The notes beneath the pieces were generated by a model. It made no database searches, had not been told where the DNA came from, and was given only the letters and a program-made list of their open reading frames with translations. From Forficula auricularia (lineage: Eukaryota > Arthropoda > Insecta > Dermaptera > Forficulidae), in the NCBI GenBank assembly GCA_024734495.1, contig JALMQS010000073.1, forward strand, positions 788,190 to 852,189: 64,000 nucleotides of DNA, given 5' to 3'. Shown one piece after another: positions 43,744 to 55,998 of the stretch. Within the stretch, counting starts at the first letter, position 1. The number at the start of each line of letters is the position of its first letter. The position numbers were made by a program, and so were the translations under genes.

Positions 43744-43988
43744 CAATGTTTCTCAAACTTTTTTGGTTGACGGCACACTGAAAATATCTGGAATCATTTC
43801 CGGCACACCTAAATATATATATATATAAAAAAAGTATGATACAAAAAAAAGATGAAGTAATTAGAAATACCATTTCAAATTTACAAAACCCATACAAATT
43901 TAATAATTCATTGTTTTAGTGTCAATGTTGTATTAATGCTCGCAGTACATTTGACAATCTCTCGCGACACACAGGTTGATATACACTG
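43744..43988. mobile_element. hAT-type MITE, 245 bp, diverged
   Basis: Left end CAATGTTTCTCAAACTTTTT and right end ..GATATACACTG are imperfect inverted repeats. Flanks TTCTAGAG and GATTAGAG share 5 of 8 bases. Contains GACGGCACAC and CGGCACACC, typical of old hAT MITEs of this type. It is older than the neighbour at 44585. Confidence 0.6.
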
Positions 43989-44576
43989 GATTAGAGAGCC
44001 CAAAATCTAAACAGTTCTCCGCATTGAAAATACAAAAATTTTACTACAGATCAAACTTTCTAAGACGATTTCTTTTTATGAATTTAATTTTTCTTATGAA
44101 TGATAAAAAAGAAAAAAAAAAGTAAAATTTTTCACGGCACAGTACGTTCGTCAGTTGGAAGAAGTATTTTATTTCACATTATTGTCTGAATTTCATTGAA
44201 GTTCAATTAAATATTTGCTTTCTCTATAATGAGTATAATTTTGATCCAAAAGCAAAAGGCCATTTCTAGCATAATAGAAATTAAAAATTTAATCTTTAAT
44301 AATCTGAACAGGTCTTGACTTGCTTGCATTTCCTTCGCTAAAAAGGAAAAAGTTAGATAATTATATCTGGGCCCTTTTTAGTCATTTCCCTCTATTGGAT
44401 TCTAATTAAAGAATCGCCCCCCGAACATTTATTAATTAAGAAAAAAATTGAAAAATTTTCCAAGACTGTTCACTAGATATGCCGTAGTAATTAATAAAAC
44501 TTAAATATAAATTGTTTATTTATATCTATATTATGACTTCGCATTAAAATCTGAACCGGAAAGCTAGACTCTAGAG
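43989..44576. other. AT-rich sequence, nothing recognised
   Basis: No supported feature. Confidence 0.45.
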
Positions 44577-44584
44577 GTCTAGAG

Positions 44585-44830
44585 TAGTGTTTCTCAAAGT
44601 GTGTTCCGCGGAACCCTGGGGTTCCATAAAAACTCACTAAGGGTTCCGCAAAAAAATTCACGGCAGGTGAAAAAATTCTAGCGTTCAAAAGTAAGGTTTA
44701 GTTTTGGATTAATTGTGGGAATCCCATTCCCATAACAACGTTTTAACTCGAATCATAAGATTGTCGGGTTCCACGCTTACCCTCCAAACAGAAAAAGGGT
44801 TCCACATTCGAAAAAGTTTGAGAAACACTG
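44585..44830. mobile_element. hAT-type MITE, 246 bp, perfect 8-bp TSD
   Basis: Ends TAGTGTTTCTCAAAGTGTG and AAGTTTGAGAAACACTG are inverted repeats, flanked by GTCTAGAG at 44577-44584 and 44831-44838. Contains GTTCCGCGGAACCCTGGGGT and GGGTTCCAC repeats. No coding; the minus frame at 44491-44688 is incidental. Confidence 0.9.
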
Positions 44831-45063
44831 GTCTAGAGGAACGAAGACTCCTGTAATTCCATTATACTTACAGTCTTTCTCTTGGAAAAACTTCACAAGC
44901 AATTGATGGACGTCTCCAGAATCATCTATGTTAAATATGTTTTATCTAGGTGCTTTTTACCGTTACGTCTTTTGATAGATATTTTATTTCACTAAAAGAG
45001 TAAAAATCGACAAATTTTGAAATTTATTATTTTGATTATTTATGTCCATCGATTAAATTAATA

Positions 45064-45247
45064 AAGTTGTTGTAGGGAAATAAGGACAATAGCTTATGCA
45101 AATAATTTTTATTTTTTGCCAACGTTTCGTCAACTTTGTTGACTTCCTCAGGGCTCAAATAAATTAACTTAACAAAGTTGACGAAACGTTGGCAAAAAAT
45201 AAAAATTATTTGCACAAGCTATTATCCTTATTTCCCTACAACAACTT
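45064..45247. repeat. Palindromic repeat with a hammerhead-like motif in one arm
   Basis: AAGTTGTTGTAGGGAAATAA at the left is inverted as TTATTTCCCTACAACAACTT at the right; the arms are about 80 bp and nearly identical. The left arm carries a complete motif on minus. The right arm starts inside the motif (ACAAAGTTGACGAAACGTTG), so one half was lost at the centre. Both face outward. Confidence 0.85.
45107..45165 (-). ncRNA. Hammerhead-ribozyme-like motif, type I layout
   Basis: Minus strand: CTGAGGA (45145-45151), one extra A, stem II GTCAAC-AAA-GTTGAC (6 perfect pairs), GAAAC (45124-45128), then GTT as cleavage triplet and GG. Stem I pairs GCC with GGC and, after a small internal loop, a T-rich strand with the A-rich strand beyond. 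The extra A is the same as at 24.5 kb. Stem II is the best in the window. Activity needs testing because of the inserted A and the two-pair stem III. Confidence 0.55.
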
Positions 45248-47017
45248 AATTAATTTGAAATTTATCTTCACTTCTTTATTTTTATTTTTTTTTTAATTTG
45301 GATTTAAATTAATAAAAGTATACTTGAATTCAAAAAAAAGCATAATTATAAATCTTCACTTTACATATTTACATATAATATATAAGATGAGACAGATGTA
45401 TATTATTTTTCCTATAATTTTCTATTGGAATGGATATGATGCCAACTCCATTAGGTTTTAGTTTTAAACGGAAATCGAACGACATTTTGGCCTTATTTTT
45501 TTCATTCCATCTTCTCAATATATGCCAAATTATATGAAAAAATCTGTTTAATGTTTCGTTATGTCGTTAAGAAGTTTTTTTTATGTGTAGGATATATTAA
45601 ATTACAAACCATCATATGATTTTTTCTAGCCTTCTAGCTAAGTCTTTAAAGACGACCACTTGACGTACAAAGATACATTTTTGTCGTTAAAGCGAATGGT
45701 GCCTAATTTGATTATACTGAATTGAATTTGGAATATTCTAACGATTTAAGATATTCTGTTTATTGTTGTACAATAAACGAAAACGCTTGTTACGATTTAA
45801 GTATTACTTTTGCTAAATATTTAATTAAAATTCTAAAAATATTCCAACTCTAATCTAGTCGGTACTTGAAAATTTAGCCCAAACAACAAAGGCTCGTTTC
45901 AAACAAATAAAAACCTTAATAAAGGTCGATTGTAGATTTCTTAATGAAATTGTTTGTGTGAGGAAGTCTTAAAAATAAATAATACGTTTTTAAGTATCAA
46001 ATAATTATTATAAGACACACAATCTAGTTCATGGTATTTTCATTAGTTAAAGGTTATTTATCATTTTTTACTCAGTTCAAATAACGTATGATCCTGAGAG
46101 GTTTCAAAAAACAATTGTTGCATTATTGCATTCCAGTGAAATAGTCATTAATTATTTTGTAATTATATACCAAATAAACAATTTTAAATACGAATTAAAA
46201 TATAATAATATATTAAAAAAAAAAAATTAAATAACAGTATTATTTAACAATGTACTAAAAAGAAGAAAACAAATTTTCAAAGAGTGGTTCGGTCGGATTC
46301 ACTTACAAGAATTTTCTTATCTTGGAAATATGTCATTTGTCTTAAGAAAATCACAAGAGGTTGTCATCTATTGGATCCGACATTAAATGGATTAGTTTTA
46401 ATTTAATTATACTAGAAGGGCGGTTTTTTAAACTATATGGCATGGCTATGTGTTTAAATTTAGAATCACTAGACCGCGAAATTAAAATAAATATTTAAGT
46501 GAAAAATTTAGCGTGATACATATATCAGATGGGTTCAACTCACAAGGTAATATTTGGCCAGGATTGTTAATTTTATGACTAAGGTATTATTCCCGAAAGG
46601 GGTAAAAAACTTTCCGACATATAAGTAAAAATAATTAATTCATTTCGAATCTAAGACCTCTTGTGATTTTCTTAGAAATTTAAGTCTATTTCTTTTTACA
46701 ATTTGAACTCTTATATTCGATTTAGGAAAAGACTTTTCATTATCCTTTGAGTTTTGAAGAAATTCAAAATTCTAACCACTAAACAAGCATTTTTTAAATG
46801 ATACGACAACCCTTCTGACATAATTCAAAATAATCAATTTTATCTCGGATCGAATAGATATAATAAATCGAATAGATCGAATAAATGTCTTCTGATTTTC
46901 TTAGAAATTTTAAGTATATTTCTATATAGGTATGAACTCTTATATTGTCATTTGTCGTTTGGCTAAAAAAAAAATATCAAAGAGTAGAAAATACTTTTGT
47001 GTCTTATTATTAATATA
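45248..47017. other. AT-rich stretch, nothing recognised
   Basis: Two related phrases (GATTTTCTTAGAAATTTTAAG near 46.67 and 46.9 kb) hint at an old local duplication. No gene or element ends. Confidence 0.4.
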
Positions 47018-48002
47018 CAGTGAAACCTGAATAAGTGGGACTTGAAGGGACCAAGATTGTTCTCTCACTTATAGAGGTTTCTCAAAAATACAATTCTCTC
47101 ATTTAGAGAGGGATAGTTATTGACAGGATCAACATACTACAATATAAGATCAATTATTGCTTTATTTAACCACATAAGAATTAAGATTGAAAAAACTCAG
47201 TTACTTTGGTTTGTTTTAAATTATTTTCTGTCAATGATTTTTCTATAAAATATAACTTGTCAAATATTGCTTTATCCCCGACTCTCTAGTTTAAAATATT
47301 TATGTAGAGTCTCTAAAGCTTTTTATGAGCTTTTATTCTCTTCCATAAAATCAACTTACTGTTGAATAAGTTTTTTCTATAATAAACTTTAAAATTATTG
47401 ATAAAACCTTGATCTTATGGTTGTAATTTACTTGTCGTATTAGCTGGTAAATACTCGAGTTTGATATGGCCTAATAAGGGCATATTATTGTGAGCTGTAC
47501 AATTATGAATAAACAACACAATTTTTCTTTTTTGCACTTTCATATCACTATTTAACTTCCACAGCCAATCTGCAAAAATTTCGAATGTCATACATGCTAA
47601 AAAATATTCAATGTCTTACAATGGTGCCAAATTTGTCAAACGAGCTGGGGATTGGCTAGAATTGGTACATAAACAGCAAAAAGTTTGAGCTAATGAACTA
47701 TGAATCCTTATTGTCTGTTCTTTATACTCTAGCATTAAATTTTTGCTAATATTGTCGCGAAACAACTACCTTAAGGCAGGAATTCCGAAAGGGACTTTGA
47801 CATAGTATTATAACTTTCTCCAGCCAGAAAGCATATGACAAGCTCCCCGCAGACAAAGGATCGAGATGCAGCTGGTATGTGATATCTTGCAAACCGTGTG
47901 ATTCCTTGTTGAAGAAAAAATAAATTTAAAATACCTTGCAAACCCTAATATATATTGTCCAACAGAAAATAAATATTTCTTTATTACTCCAAACATTTCC
48001 AT
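47018..48002 (-). mobile_element. pogo/Tigger element remnant with one end
   Basis: CAGTGAAACCTGAATAAGTG directly after TA at 47016-47017 is a pogo/Tigger-type terminus (a second inverted piece, CTCACTTATAGAGG, follows). Inward lies the transposase pseudogene on minus. The opposite end is not found; the right limit is arbitrary. The minus frame at 47808-48002 is unrecognised and may be the worn N-terminal part. Confidence 0.65.
47270..47640 (-). pseudogene. pogo/Tigger transposase (DDE domain), broken
   Basis: Minus strand reads CMTFEIFADWLWKLNSDMKV, QKRKIVLFIHNCTAHNNMPL, LGHIKLEYLPANTTSKLQP, stop, DQGFINNFKVYYRKNLFNSK. This is the second half of the DDE domain of the pogo/Tigger/CENP-B-like family. 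The usual catalytic aspartate in LFIDNCTAH is H here, and a stop precedes DQG, so it cannot act. Confidence 0.85.
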
Positions 48003-48235
48003 CGAAGTGGGTGAAAATTCGATTACAAGATTCTATTTGTCTTTGAAATTTTTCATTTGACGATTGGAATGAGAAACCAAATCAAAAGTAAAAAAATTCT
48101 CTTTGACTTCTTAAATAACTCACCAAAAAGAAAATAAATATTTCTTTACCTCTCAAAAAATTTCCATAGAAGTGGTAACTCACTTCGAGTACAAGACACT
48201 CAGACAAAAAGACAAACAACAAACAACAACCAAAA

Positions 48236-48562
48236 AATAATTTTTAAGAAAAAAATAAAACCGGCTTCAAAAAAATTAAATACAACAAATAAAATACACT
48301 AAAAGGTATAAAACAATTATTAACTTATTTAGTTACAACTAAACTACGAAATATTAACATGATATTACTTTTTGTATTCGGTGCCAATGCGATTCATAAA
48401 AGGTATATGTTTGGCACCGACTTAAAAAAGTAATTTCATGTTAATATTTCGTAGTTTAGTTGTAACTAAATAAGTTAATAATTATTTTATACCTTTTAGT
48501 GTATTTTATTTGTTGCATTTAATTTTTTTGAAGTCGGTTTTATTTTTTTCTTAAAAATTATT
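48236..48562. repeat. Palindromic repeat, ~140-bp arms
   Basis: AATAATTTTTAAGAAAAAAA and ACTAAACTACGAAATATTAA at the left are inverted at the right (TTAATATTTCGTAGTTTAGT). The centre has its own hairpin TCGGTGCCAA / TTGGCACCGA around 48382-48421. The right arm contains TTTTTTTGAAGTCGGTTTTA, and the phrase returns at 48892 (TTTTTTTTGAAGTCGGTTAA) after a 330-bp unit, so a second element of the same family probably follows. Confidence 0.8.
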
Positions 48563-48569
48563 TTTATTT

Positions 48570-48915
48570 TTCTCTTTATAGTGATATTATTAATAGTGAT
48601 CATATCATCAGAACTTGACCAAATTAATATGGCACCGTCCCTAAGATACCCCCTTTCCAATAAAAAAAGAATCATCGAAATCGGTTCTTAAACAAAGAAG
48701 TTAGGTATGAGCAAACCTAACAAAAAAGGTCTAATACCTATGAAAAAAAAATGGGACCAATCGGAAGGTAGGCCGAACCCAATGCAAATTTTTTTTTTCA
48801 AAATCGGTTCACAATTTGCGGAGATATGAAGTAACATAGGCACAAAAAAAAAAAAAAAAAAATTTTCTCAATCAAAGAGAAAACCCCCTTCTTTTTTTTG
48901 AAGTCGGTTAAAAAT
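48570..48915 (+). repeat. Interspersed repeat ending TTTGAAGTCGGTTAAAAA
   Basis: Contains CCAAATTAATATGGCACCGT, GAATCATCGAAATCGGTTC, CACAATTTGCGGAGATATGA, an A run at 48845-48862, and the terminal TTTTGAAGTCGGTTAAAAA. Such endings are widespread in insect repeats. No coding. Confidence 0.5.
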
Positions 48916-49564
48916 AAGAAATATATTTTGATAATAATTCAATTTAAACATAATATTATTTGTATTTTCATTATTTTAGGTTTTCATTAATTAATTTAAT
49001 TAAAAACAAATTGCTTCTGATTTGAAAACGAGAGTAGCAACATAAATGTATTAATTGGAACTAATATTGAATTAATTGAATAATAAATGTAATTTTTAAT
49101 TTTCTCATATATGCATATTCAAATATTTAATTGATTTCTATCTCATTTAATTTATTCAATATTTTAGTATTATTTAAAAGTTAATAAATTTGAAATACAT
49201 TTCTAAATAACAAATATAATTTATACGAGAAGTGAGCCATAATACTAAAATGTTTATAGTAAATTTTTAAAATAAATTATTGGTTGATTTCTTCTATTAA
49301 ATCTAAACAGTTCTTTATAAAAAATCATCTTAATTAAAACGTTGATTAATTATTCAAATATTTCGAAAGAAATCATCTCTTTATCACTGAAAACATTAGA
49401 AAAAATAATTGCTTTATGAAAAAATAAAATAATGCAAATTTCTAATTTTGTGTTATTTAAATATTTGTATACTAGTAATAGTAGTAATCTTTCAAAAAAT
49501 TAATATTTATTTTATTAGATAGCAAATAGCCACCAAATTTTAAACATCGAATATATATATATAT
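48916..49564. other. AT-rich sequence, nothing recognised
   Basis: No supported feature. Confidence 0.5.
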
Positions 49565-49572
49565 ATAGGTAT

Positions 49573-50375
49573 CAGTGGTGGTTGGTGACCTTTCAATCAG
49601 AGGATGCTGTCCAAAAAAGTATCCTTCATTTTTTGAAATTTTATTTTAATCTTCGCTTTTTTTTGCAAATTTCCTCGAATTCGGCATCATTTTCCTTATT
49701 TTTCAAATTTAACATTAAATTTTTAAAAAATATATTTTGGGACCTTCGCCCCAAACGGATACTGCTTTGTGTAAGTGAGGGTAGGAGTCAGAAATTAAAT
49801 ATTGTGACTTAAACTCCACAGCCCCTGAGATGAAAATCGACCATCTTCCACAATGAATCAGCCTATCCTATAAGAAAATCTTAAATTTCTCTTAATTCTA
49901 TTGCTATAAGCAAGCTATGACTTGTCTAGAGCACTCTTAGTTATTTCCGATCTTATATTTTTAGAGTTCTTAGAAATGAATTAGTCTCGAATCATCTTTA
50001 TTTATTCATTTTTTATATTATTACTATTTTAATAGTTCCTCAGCGAGAACAATTTTTATTCGATTAAAACTCGTCTGGACATGCTTGAATTGGAAGATAT
50101 ACATACCAGGCAGGGACTTCAAAGCCTTCTACCGGCACCCTTTTCAAAAATCATTCATTTTAATTGCCCCTTGAAACTATGCAACTATTTTTTTTCGAGA
50201 AGCACACTTTTCAAATGAAAAAATGTTATCTATAGAAATATTTGAAATAACGGATAATAATTCGAAAATTTAAAGATCCTCCTGAAATTTTGAAGTTGAC
50301 CTTATATATTTATGAAAGTACTCTAAATGTTTTAAATGCTCCGCATCCACAGCATCCATGGAGCTCACGCCGCTG
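49573..50375 (+). mobile_element. hAT-like non-autonomous element, 803 bp, full copy
   Basis: Starts CAGTGGTGGTTGGTGACC and ends ..CTCACGCCGCTG; the first bases of the two ends are inverted (CAGTGGTG / CAGCGGCG). Flanks are ATAGGTAT (49565-49572) and ATAGGTAG (50376-50383), 7 of 8 matching. Truncated relatives are at 3183-3893 (minus) and 63128-63580 (plus), which helps fix the boundaries. The frame 49582-49812 is not conserved as protein among copies. Confidence 0.8.
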
Positions 50376-50383
50376 ATAGGTAG

Positions 50384-50624
50384 GTAGATATATTTAAGGT
50401 TATACTTTTAAAATTAAACGGTACTATTAGTGTAGCTACAATATCTATCTGGTGTGTCCTTTTCTCCGGCCATTTGCATCTTGTAAGCTAAATTAGATTA
50501 GTACAAACTTGAAATTTACTTTTCATGTGTATTCATTTACCCCAAAATAGAAAATTGTATTAAAATTTTAATCTAATGAATATTTTGGAGAGAGTCGAAT
50601 ATTTTGTGGGGTCTAATATAAAAA
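50384..50624. other. AT-rich sequence, nothing recognised
   Basis: No supported feature. Confidence 0.5.
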
Positions 50625-52376
50625 AACTGCAAGGGATCGTTGCTAAACTTTATCCAAATTCATTTGAAATATTAATATGTTTGTTCCTTTATTATTAATC
50701 AGATATCACTTGCAATTTGTAGTTCATATTGACATTAATTCAAAAATAATTCTCATTTAATAGTCGAGAAATAACCATTCTACATTTGATTTTTGACATT
50801 TCGGTTATTATTAGTAACCATTGCTGTAACATGGAGGAATCTACTTAAAATCAAAAATAGCCATCGATTCTCATAGAATACTCGAGGAATAACAATTTTA
50901 CATTAGATTTTTGTCGCTTCGAATATTATTGGTAACCATTGCTGAAGACATGGAGGAAACGGCTTAAAATCAAAAATAACGATCAATTCTTATCTAATAC
51001 TAGAGGAATAACCTTATTGCATTCCATTTTTGATGTTCCATTTATTTAATGGCAATACCTCTACTGGCGACATTTGGAAGAATCGACTTAAATCAAAAAC
51101 ACTAAATTCTTTTATGGCAAACAACTCAAACTTACAGTTGTTTAGCAAAAATTTTAGTCTTTGATTTTGAGTGTAATATAAGAACTTTCAGTAGAGGTGC
51201 ACTAATAGATCAAACATCGAAAATGGAATGAAAACGTGGAAGAATAGACTTAAAATCAAAAAGACTAAAATCTTTTTTGTTAAACAACTCAAGTTTGAGT
51301 TGTTTGCCATAAAAGAATTTAGTCTTTTTGATTTTAAGTCTATTCTTCCACGTTTTCAGTAGAGGTTGCTATTAATAGTCAAAACATCAAAAATGGAATG
51401 CAATAAGGTTATTCCTCTAGTATTAGATAAGAATCGATCCTTATTTTTGATTTTAAGTCGATTCCTCCATGTCCTCAGCAATGGTTACCAATAATAATCG
51501 AAACGTCAAAAACCTAATGTAGAATTGTTATTCCTCAAGTATTAGATGAGAATCGATGGCTATTTTTGGTTTAAAGTCGATTCCTCTATGTCTTCAGAAA
51601 TGGTCACCAATAAAAACCGAAACGTCAAAAATCCAATATAGAATGGTTATTCCTCAAGTACTAGATGAGAATCAATAGCTATTTTTGGTTTAAAGTCGAT
51701 TCCTCTATGTCTTCTGCAAAGGTAAGGGATAAGAAAACAACGCAGTTGCTATGGTTACTTATAAAATTTCCTCCCAAATTTTTAGCATTTCACAGAGAGA
51801 AGCCTATCCATTCTTATTTAAGCAAGGCTAAATGAGCGATATTAAAAGGTTCAAATGAATAAATTTTAAAGAATTTAAAAAATTAAAAAAGTACTCTCTT
51901 ACTCTAGAGTAAAGTACTTTCAAGTATACTTTTACTAAAAACTTTATTTATTCTTTTTTGTGGTCCCCAAGGTACTTAATTAGGATATTAAATTTCATCA
52001 AAATTGGTTAAGTCATTTTCAAGATATTTAGAAAAAACTAAAAAAGTACTGAAATAAAGTACTAATGTTTGTGGGTCGATATGTACCAAAAACTAATCAG
52101 CGCTTCATTTTGTTAAACTAATGGTAGGTTTTCAATTTCATTTCAATCGGTGCAACGGTGTGGAAAAAATCGTTGGCCAAAAAAACGATAACATCCATCC
52201 ATCCATCCATCCATCCGTCACGTGCTAAAATTCAACCTAATTGAATACTACAATTTGTGACTTTAATTGAGTCCATGGGTTCCGTAGTCTTTACCTGAGG
52301 ACCCTTTGAAGCCACGCTTGCCCCGAGAGCGATTACAATACTTTACCCATGCTTTGCATTGGATAAAGTAAAAATA
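50625..52376 (+). mobile_element. Composite hairpin-ended Helentron/HINE-like element, 1.75 kb
   Basis: Left end CTGCAAGGGATCGTTGC, followed by CTTTATCCAAATTCATTTG and minisatellite units in forward orientation to about 51130. Then the same units run in reverse to about 51720, with an inner palindrome at 51195-51410. The unrelated body of the family follows (TTTTACTAAAAACTTTATTT; CAACGGTGTGGAAAAAATCG; (CATC)n at 52194-52217), ending with hairpin CCCATGCTTTGCATTGG at 52346-52362. It is longer than the 480-610 bp copies because of the inverted minisatellite block. No protein. Confidence 0.7.
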
Positions 52377-53451
52377 TTTTTTAACAATTGAGATATCAAT
52401 GTAAACATCTCTTTTAGGCTAATTAAAAAAAAAATTAATTCCCTTCAAAATTTCGATATGAGAGAGCCCTAAAAGATGACATTTCTAGATGATTTTTAAA
52501 CATGATGTTGATCAGAATTAGCTTTACTTAAAATTATGAAAAAATTACACAAATTCACTCATTCACTTCTTATAACGGACAAATGAAAACTATGGTGATA
52601 GTTAACTATTTTAGAAAATATTATAAGATATTCGCTATGTAACTCGCTGTTGTCCGGCTTATTTCACTTAACAAGTTTTCAGACTGAAATATTCAATAGA
52701 TTATTAGAAGTAGTCGTTTATTTATTTCTGGACAGCCTTCATCCAATACGGAGGTTATCTTTAAATATTTCAAAAACATTTTTCAACTAATTGATGAAAT
52801 TTACTTACTTTATTATTTACATCGACTTTTTGATCAAAATATTTTCTTAAATATAATTGCCCACTCTCATTCATAAATAATTTGAGGCACCTAGCAAGAC
52901 AGTCGTAGAGCCAGATCTCTATTAATATTACAAATGGCCTCTTATACCACCTTACCCTGGTCGCAGCATTTCTCAATTTACTTAATACTTCGAGATCCAT
53001 TTCGCAAGACCCTTTCTTATCCATCTATTGTATTATTCACCCAAATCATCCTATCAACCGAACACCACAATTCTCTTTGTTCCGAAAGCATATTTTTTAT
53101 TTCTATTACTTACAACAATTAGAAACTCAAAAATAATTCCATTTAAAAAGTAATGAAGATCATGTAATGATGAAAAAATAGAGAGAAAATTTTTACAGAC
53201 AGGTTTCTTGAGGCAAACCAGGATGAATTATCCCAAATTAAAATTTTGAAGATATGATGTTCAATAAATATATAAGCAAAATTAAGAAAATGAAAATCGC
53301 ATAGAAATCGACTAAGTAGTATTCAAATTACTCGTTCATCAAAAAAAAACAATTTTAATACTATTGTGTCAAAAATGAACATAATTTTCCAAAACATAAT
53401 AAAGTTTTCAATGAAACTGTTTTGCTTCATAATGAAAATTTTAAATTTTAT
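52377..53451. other. Unassigned, one protein-like frame
   Basis: The minus frame 52770-53024 (GSCEMDLEVLSKLRNAATRV; DQKVDVNNKVSKFHQLVEKC) is less biased in composition than chance frames here and may be a TE or gene fragment, but I recognise no family. The rest is AT-rich. Confidence 0.3.
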
Positions 53452-53926
53452 CTATTTTTTCTACTTCATCCAATGCGAAGCATGGGTACAGTATTGTAAT
53501 TGGTCTCGAGGAAAGCGCGACTTCAAGCTTGAGTTGTTTACCATAAAAGAATTTAGTCTTTTTGATTTTAAGTAGATTTTTTCACGTTTTCAGTAGAGGT
53601 TGCCATTAATAGTCAAAACATCAAAAATGGAATGCAATAAGGTTATTCCTATAGTATTAGATGAGAATAGATCGTTATTTTTGATTTTAAGTCGATTCCT
53701 CCATGTCTTCAACAATGGTTACCAATAATAATCGAAACGTCAAAAACCTAATGTAGAATTATTATTCCTCAAGTATTAGATGAGAATCGATCACTATTTT
53801 TGAATTTAAGTCAACATGGACTGCAAATAGCAAGTGATATCTGATTAATAATAATAAAGGAATAAACATATTAATATTTCAAATGACTTTGGATAAAGTT
53901 TAGCAACGATCCGTTGCAGTTTATTT
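53452..53926 (-). mobile_element. Hairpin-ended Helentron/HINE-like element, short copy with both ends
   Basis: One end has CCAATGCGAAGCATGGG (hairpin ATGC-GAA-GCAT, 53470-53486); the other has GCAACGATCCGTTGC (53903-53917). Between them are only a stub of the body and inverted-orientation 119-bp-type units. It shows that both hairpins belong to one element. Confidence 0.75.
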
Positions 53927-55998
53927 ATTTTTTATTTTTTTGTTTTTTATTTTAATAATTTTATCGTATATAATTTATACTTTTCATATGTATGACCCTA
54001 TTTTCTTTAGAAATTGATTCAATAACCAATTTTGAATTTAAATGGTTTGATTTTCTTCCTTTCGAATTGAGGAGCTCGTAAACAAATTTAATCATTTAGG
54101 GTAATAGATAAACGACGCCCGGCTCCTGGTCTAATGAGTTTCACTTATAATCAGTCTCCACTTCTTTGAAATTATCTTCCAGATTTTTGCCTACAAAGGA
54201 AAGCAAAAAGTCCAGAAAAAAAGGGATGTTTTCATTGGATTAATAAAGCAAAATAGGGGACTATGTTTTACATCCAACTTTCTCTCTGATCTAAATCAAT
54301 GTTTATATATTTTTTTCAGCAGTATTATTAAAAAGATATATTAATAATTTTTATAGACTCCACAATGATAAGAAATAACAAAAAGTGTTATAAAAGCGCA
54401 AATTGCCAATAGTATAACAAAGTTAAAATTTTTAAAAAACTTGAAATTTTTAACTACTGAATCCGAGGTGTTATTGATTATTTTTTTATTTGGTATTTAT
54501 GACAGAAGGGATTTATCCAGCCCTTTCAGGAATTGGACTCGACTGTCAAAAAGCAGTCTGGTCCTTTGGCTTGTACCTAGGAGATGATACATCCCTACTG
54601 ACGTATAGTAAAAACCATAATATATAACATTTCGGATTCAGTAGTTGACAATCCCTCGTGGTTTTCTTTAAAAGGATGTTACCTAACAGTTTAAATAATC
54701 GGATTGAGAATTCTCAATTTATGGGAAGTCGGATTTTTAAGAGAAAATCAATGAGAATCACCTCTGCTTGATTATAGTAATGAAATAATCATCCTGATAA
54801 ACTAGTAGTACCTACAAGTATTTTGAGACATTGATAATATCAAATTAGACGATACTATCAAATTCCAAATTGTACCTATATGTGTGATAGACTAGTTTTT
54901 AAATAAATTAAAAAACAAACAAAAAATAACTCACAAGTTGTTTGATTTAGTGCGTTTCTTAGAGAAGTTACTCGTGTACATATTTTCAATTTTGTAAATT
55001 CGAAACTATAATTAAGCCTTCTGATTGGTTGATTTATACAAGCTAATGAATTGAGTATAAATCCGCCTTCTTTGTGTAATTCTCGATTAAATGATCAGGT
55101 ATGAGGCGATAATAATATATAATAATTTATTATCACCTCAAACCTGATCATCTAATCGATAGTTATACAAGCGAACTTAATTAAATTCCGAATTTTGATT
55201 AGTTAATATTAGCATGAAAAAATAATTATCGTTATTTTTCCTATCCATCAGTGATTTTTTTTTCATTTAAATTTTTTTTTTTTTTTTTTTTTTTTTTCAT
55301 TAAGCTTTAAGTAGTAGCTAAAATAAATTTTGACTGTGTATAATTCAACAAATTCGCAATTATATGCATCAATCAATCATACTTTAATCTTTTCGAATTG
55401 CAATTTAAAAATGTTATATTGAATAAAAATTGGTTAATGGAAAATTTAATCCAAAAATAAAAATATATACATAAATGCAACTCGCAACCACCTCAACTGT
55501 GAAATTAAGCTCTGTGGATTGGGATTGAGTTGCGAATTCGGAGGAAATTGAATCTTCAATTATTATCATTTATTTAAGGACACGAGCGTCCGCAAAAGGG
55601 GTGGGACCCAGGGTCCGGGAAAAAAATGTTCATTACTTTTTTTGATAAGCGGTGACCAGTTTGTGTTATTTCTGGGTCAAGTGAATTAAACTAAAAATTA
55701 GAGAACAAAATGAAAATATTTAAAGATTCAGTATGCTTTTTACTAACCCTCGAAAAAGTCATATTTTTGTAAGAAACGGTTTGATTTAAGGATGAAAATA
55801 TGATTCAAAAGTGAAGTTTATTAATATACTAATGAATGTCAATTTTCAATATACATAATTGAGATGCAATAAATGTTTGCAATTAATTCACATAGCAATT
55901 TGTTTTTTGAATTTTCTTGAAGTTCTTAGCCTAGAAACCTCAAAACTTTTTGATAATTAGTTCTTCGATTTATTAAGTATTCATCCAAGATCCTGGGG
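53927..55998. other. Unassigned; small palindrome and poly-T run
   Basis: 54490-54620 is GC-richer (GGGATTTATCCAGCCCTTTC) but unassigned. An imperfect palindrome lies at 55083-55160 (GATTAAATGATCAGGT / ACCTGATCATCTAATC). A run of about 27 T is at 55271-55298. No gene recognised. Confidence 0.4.
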
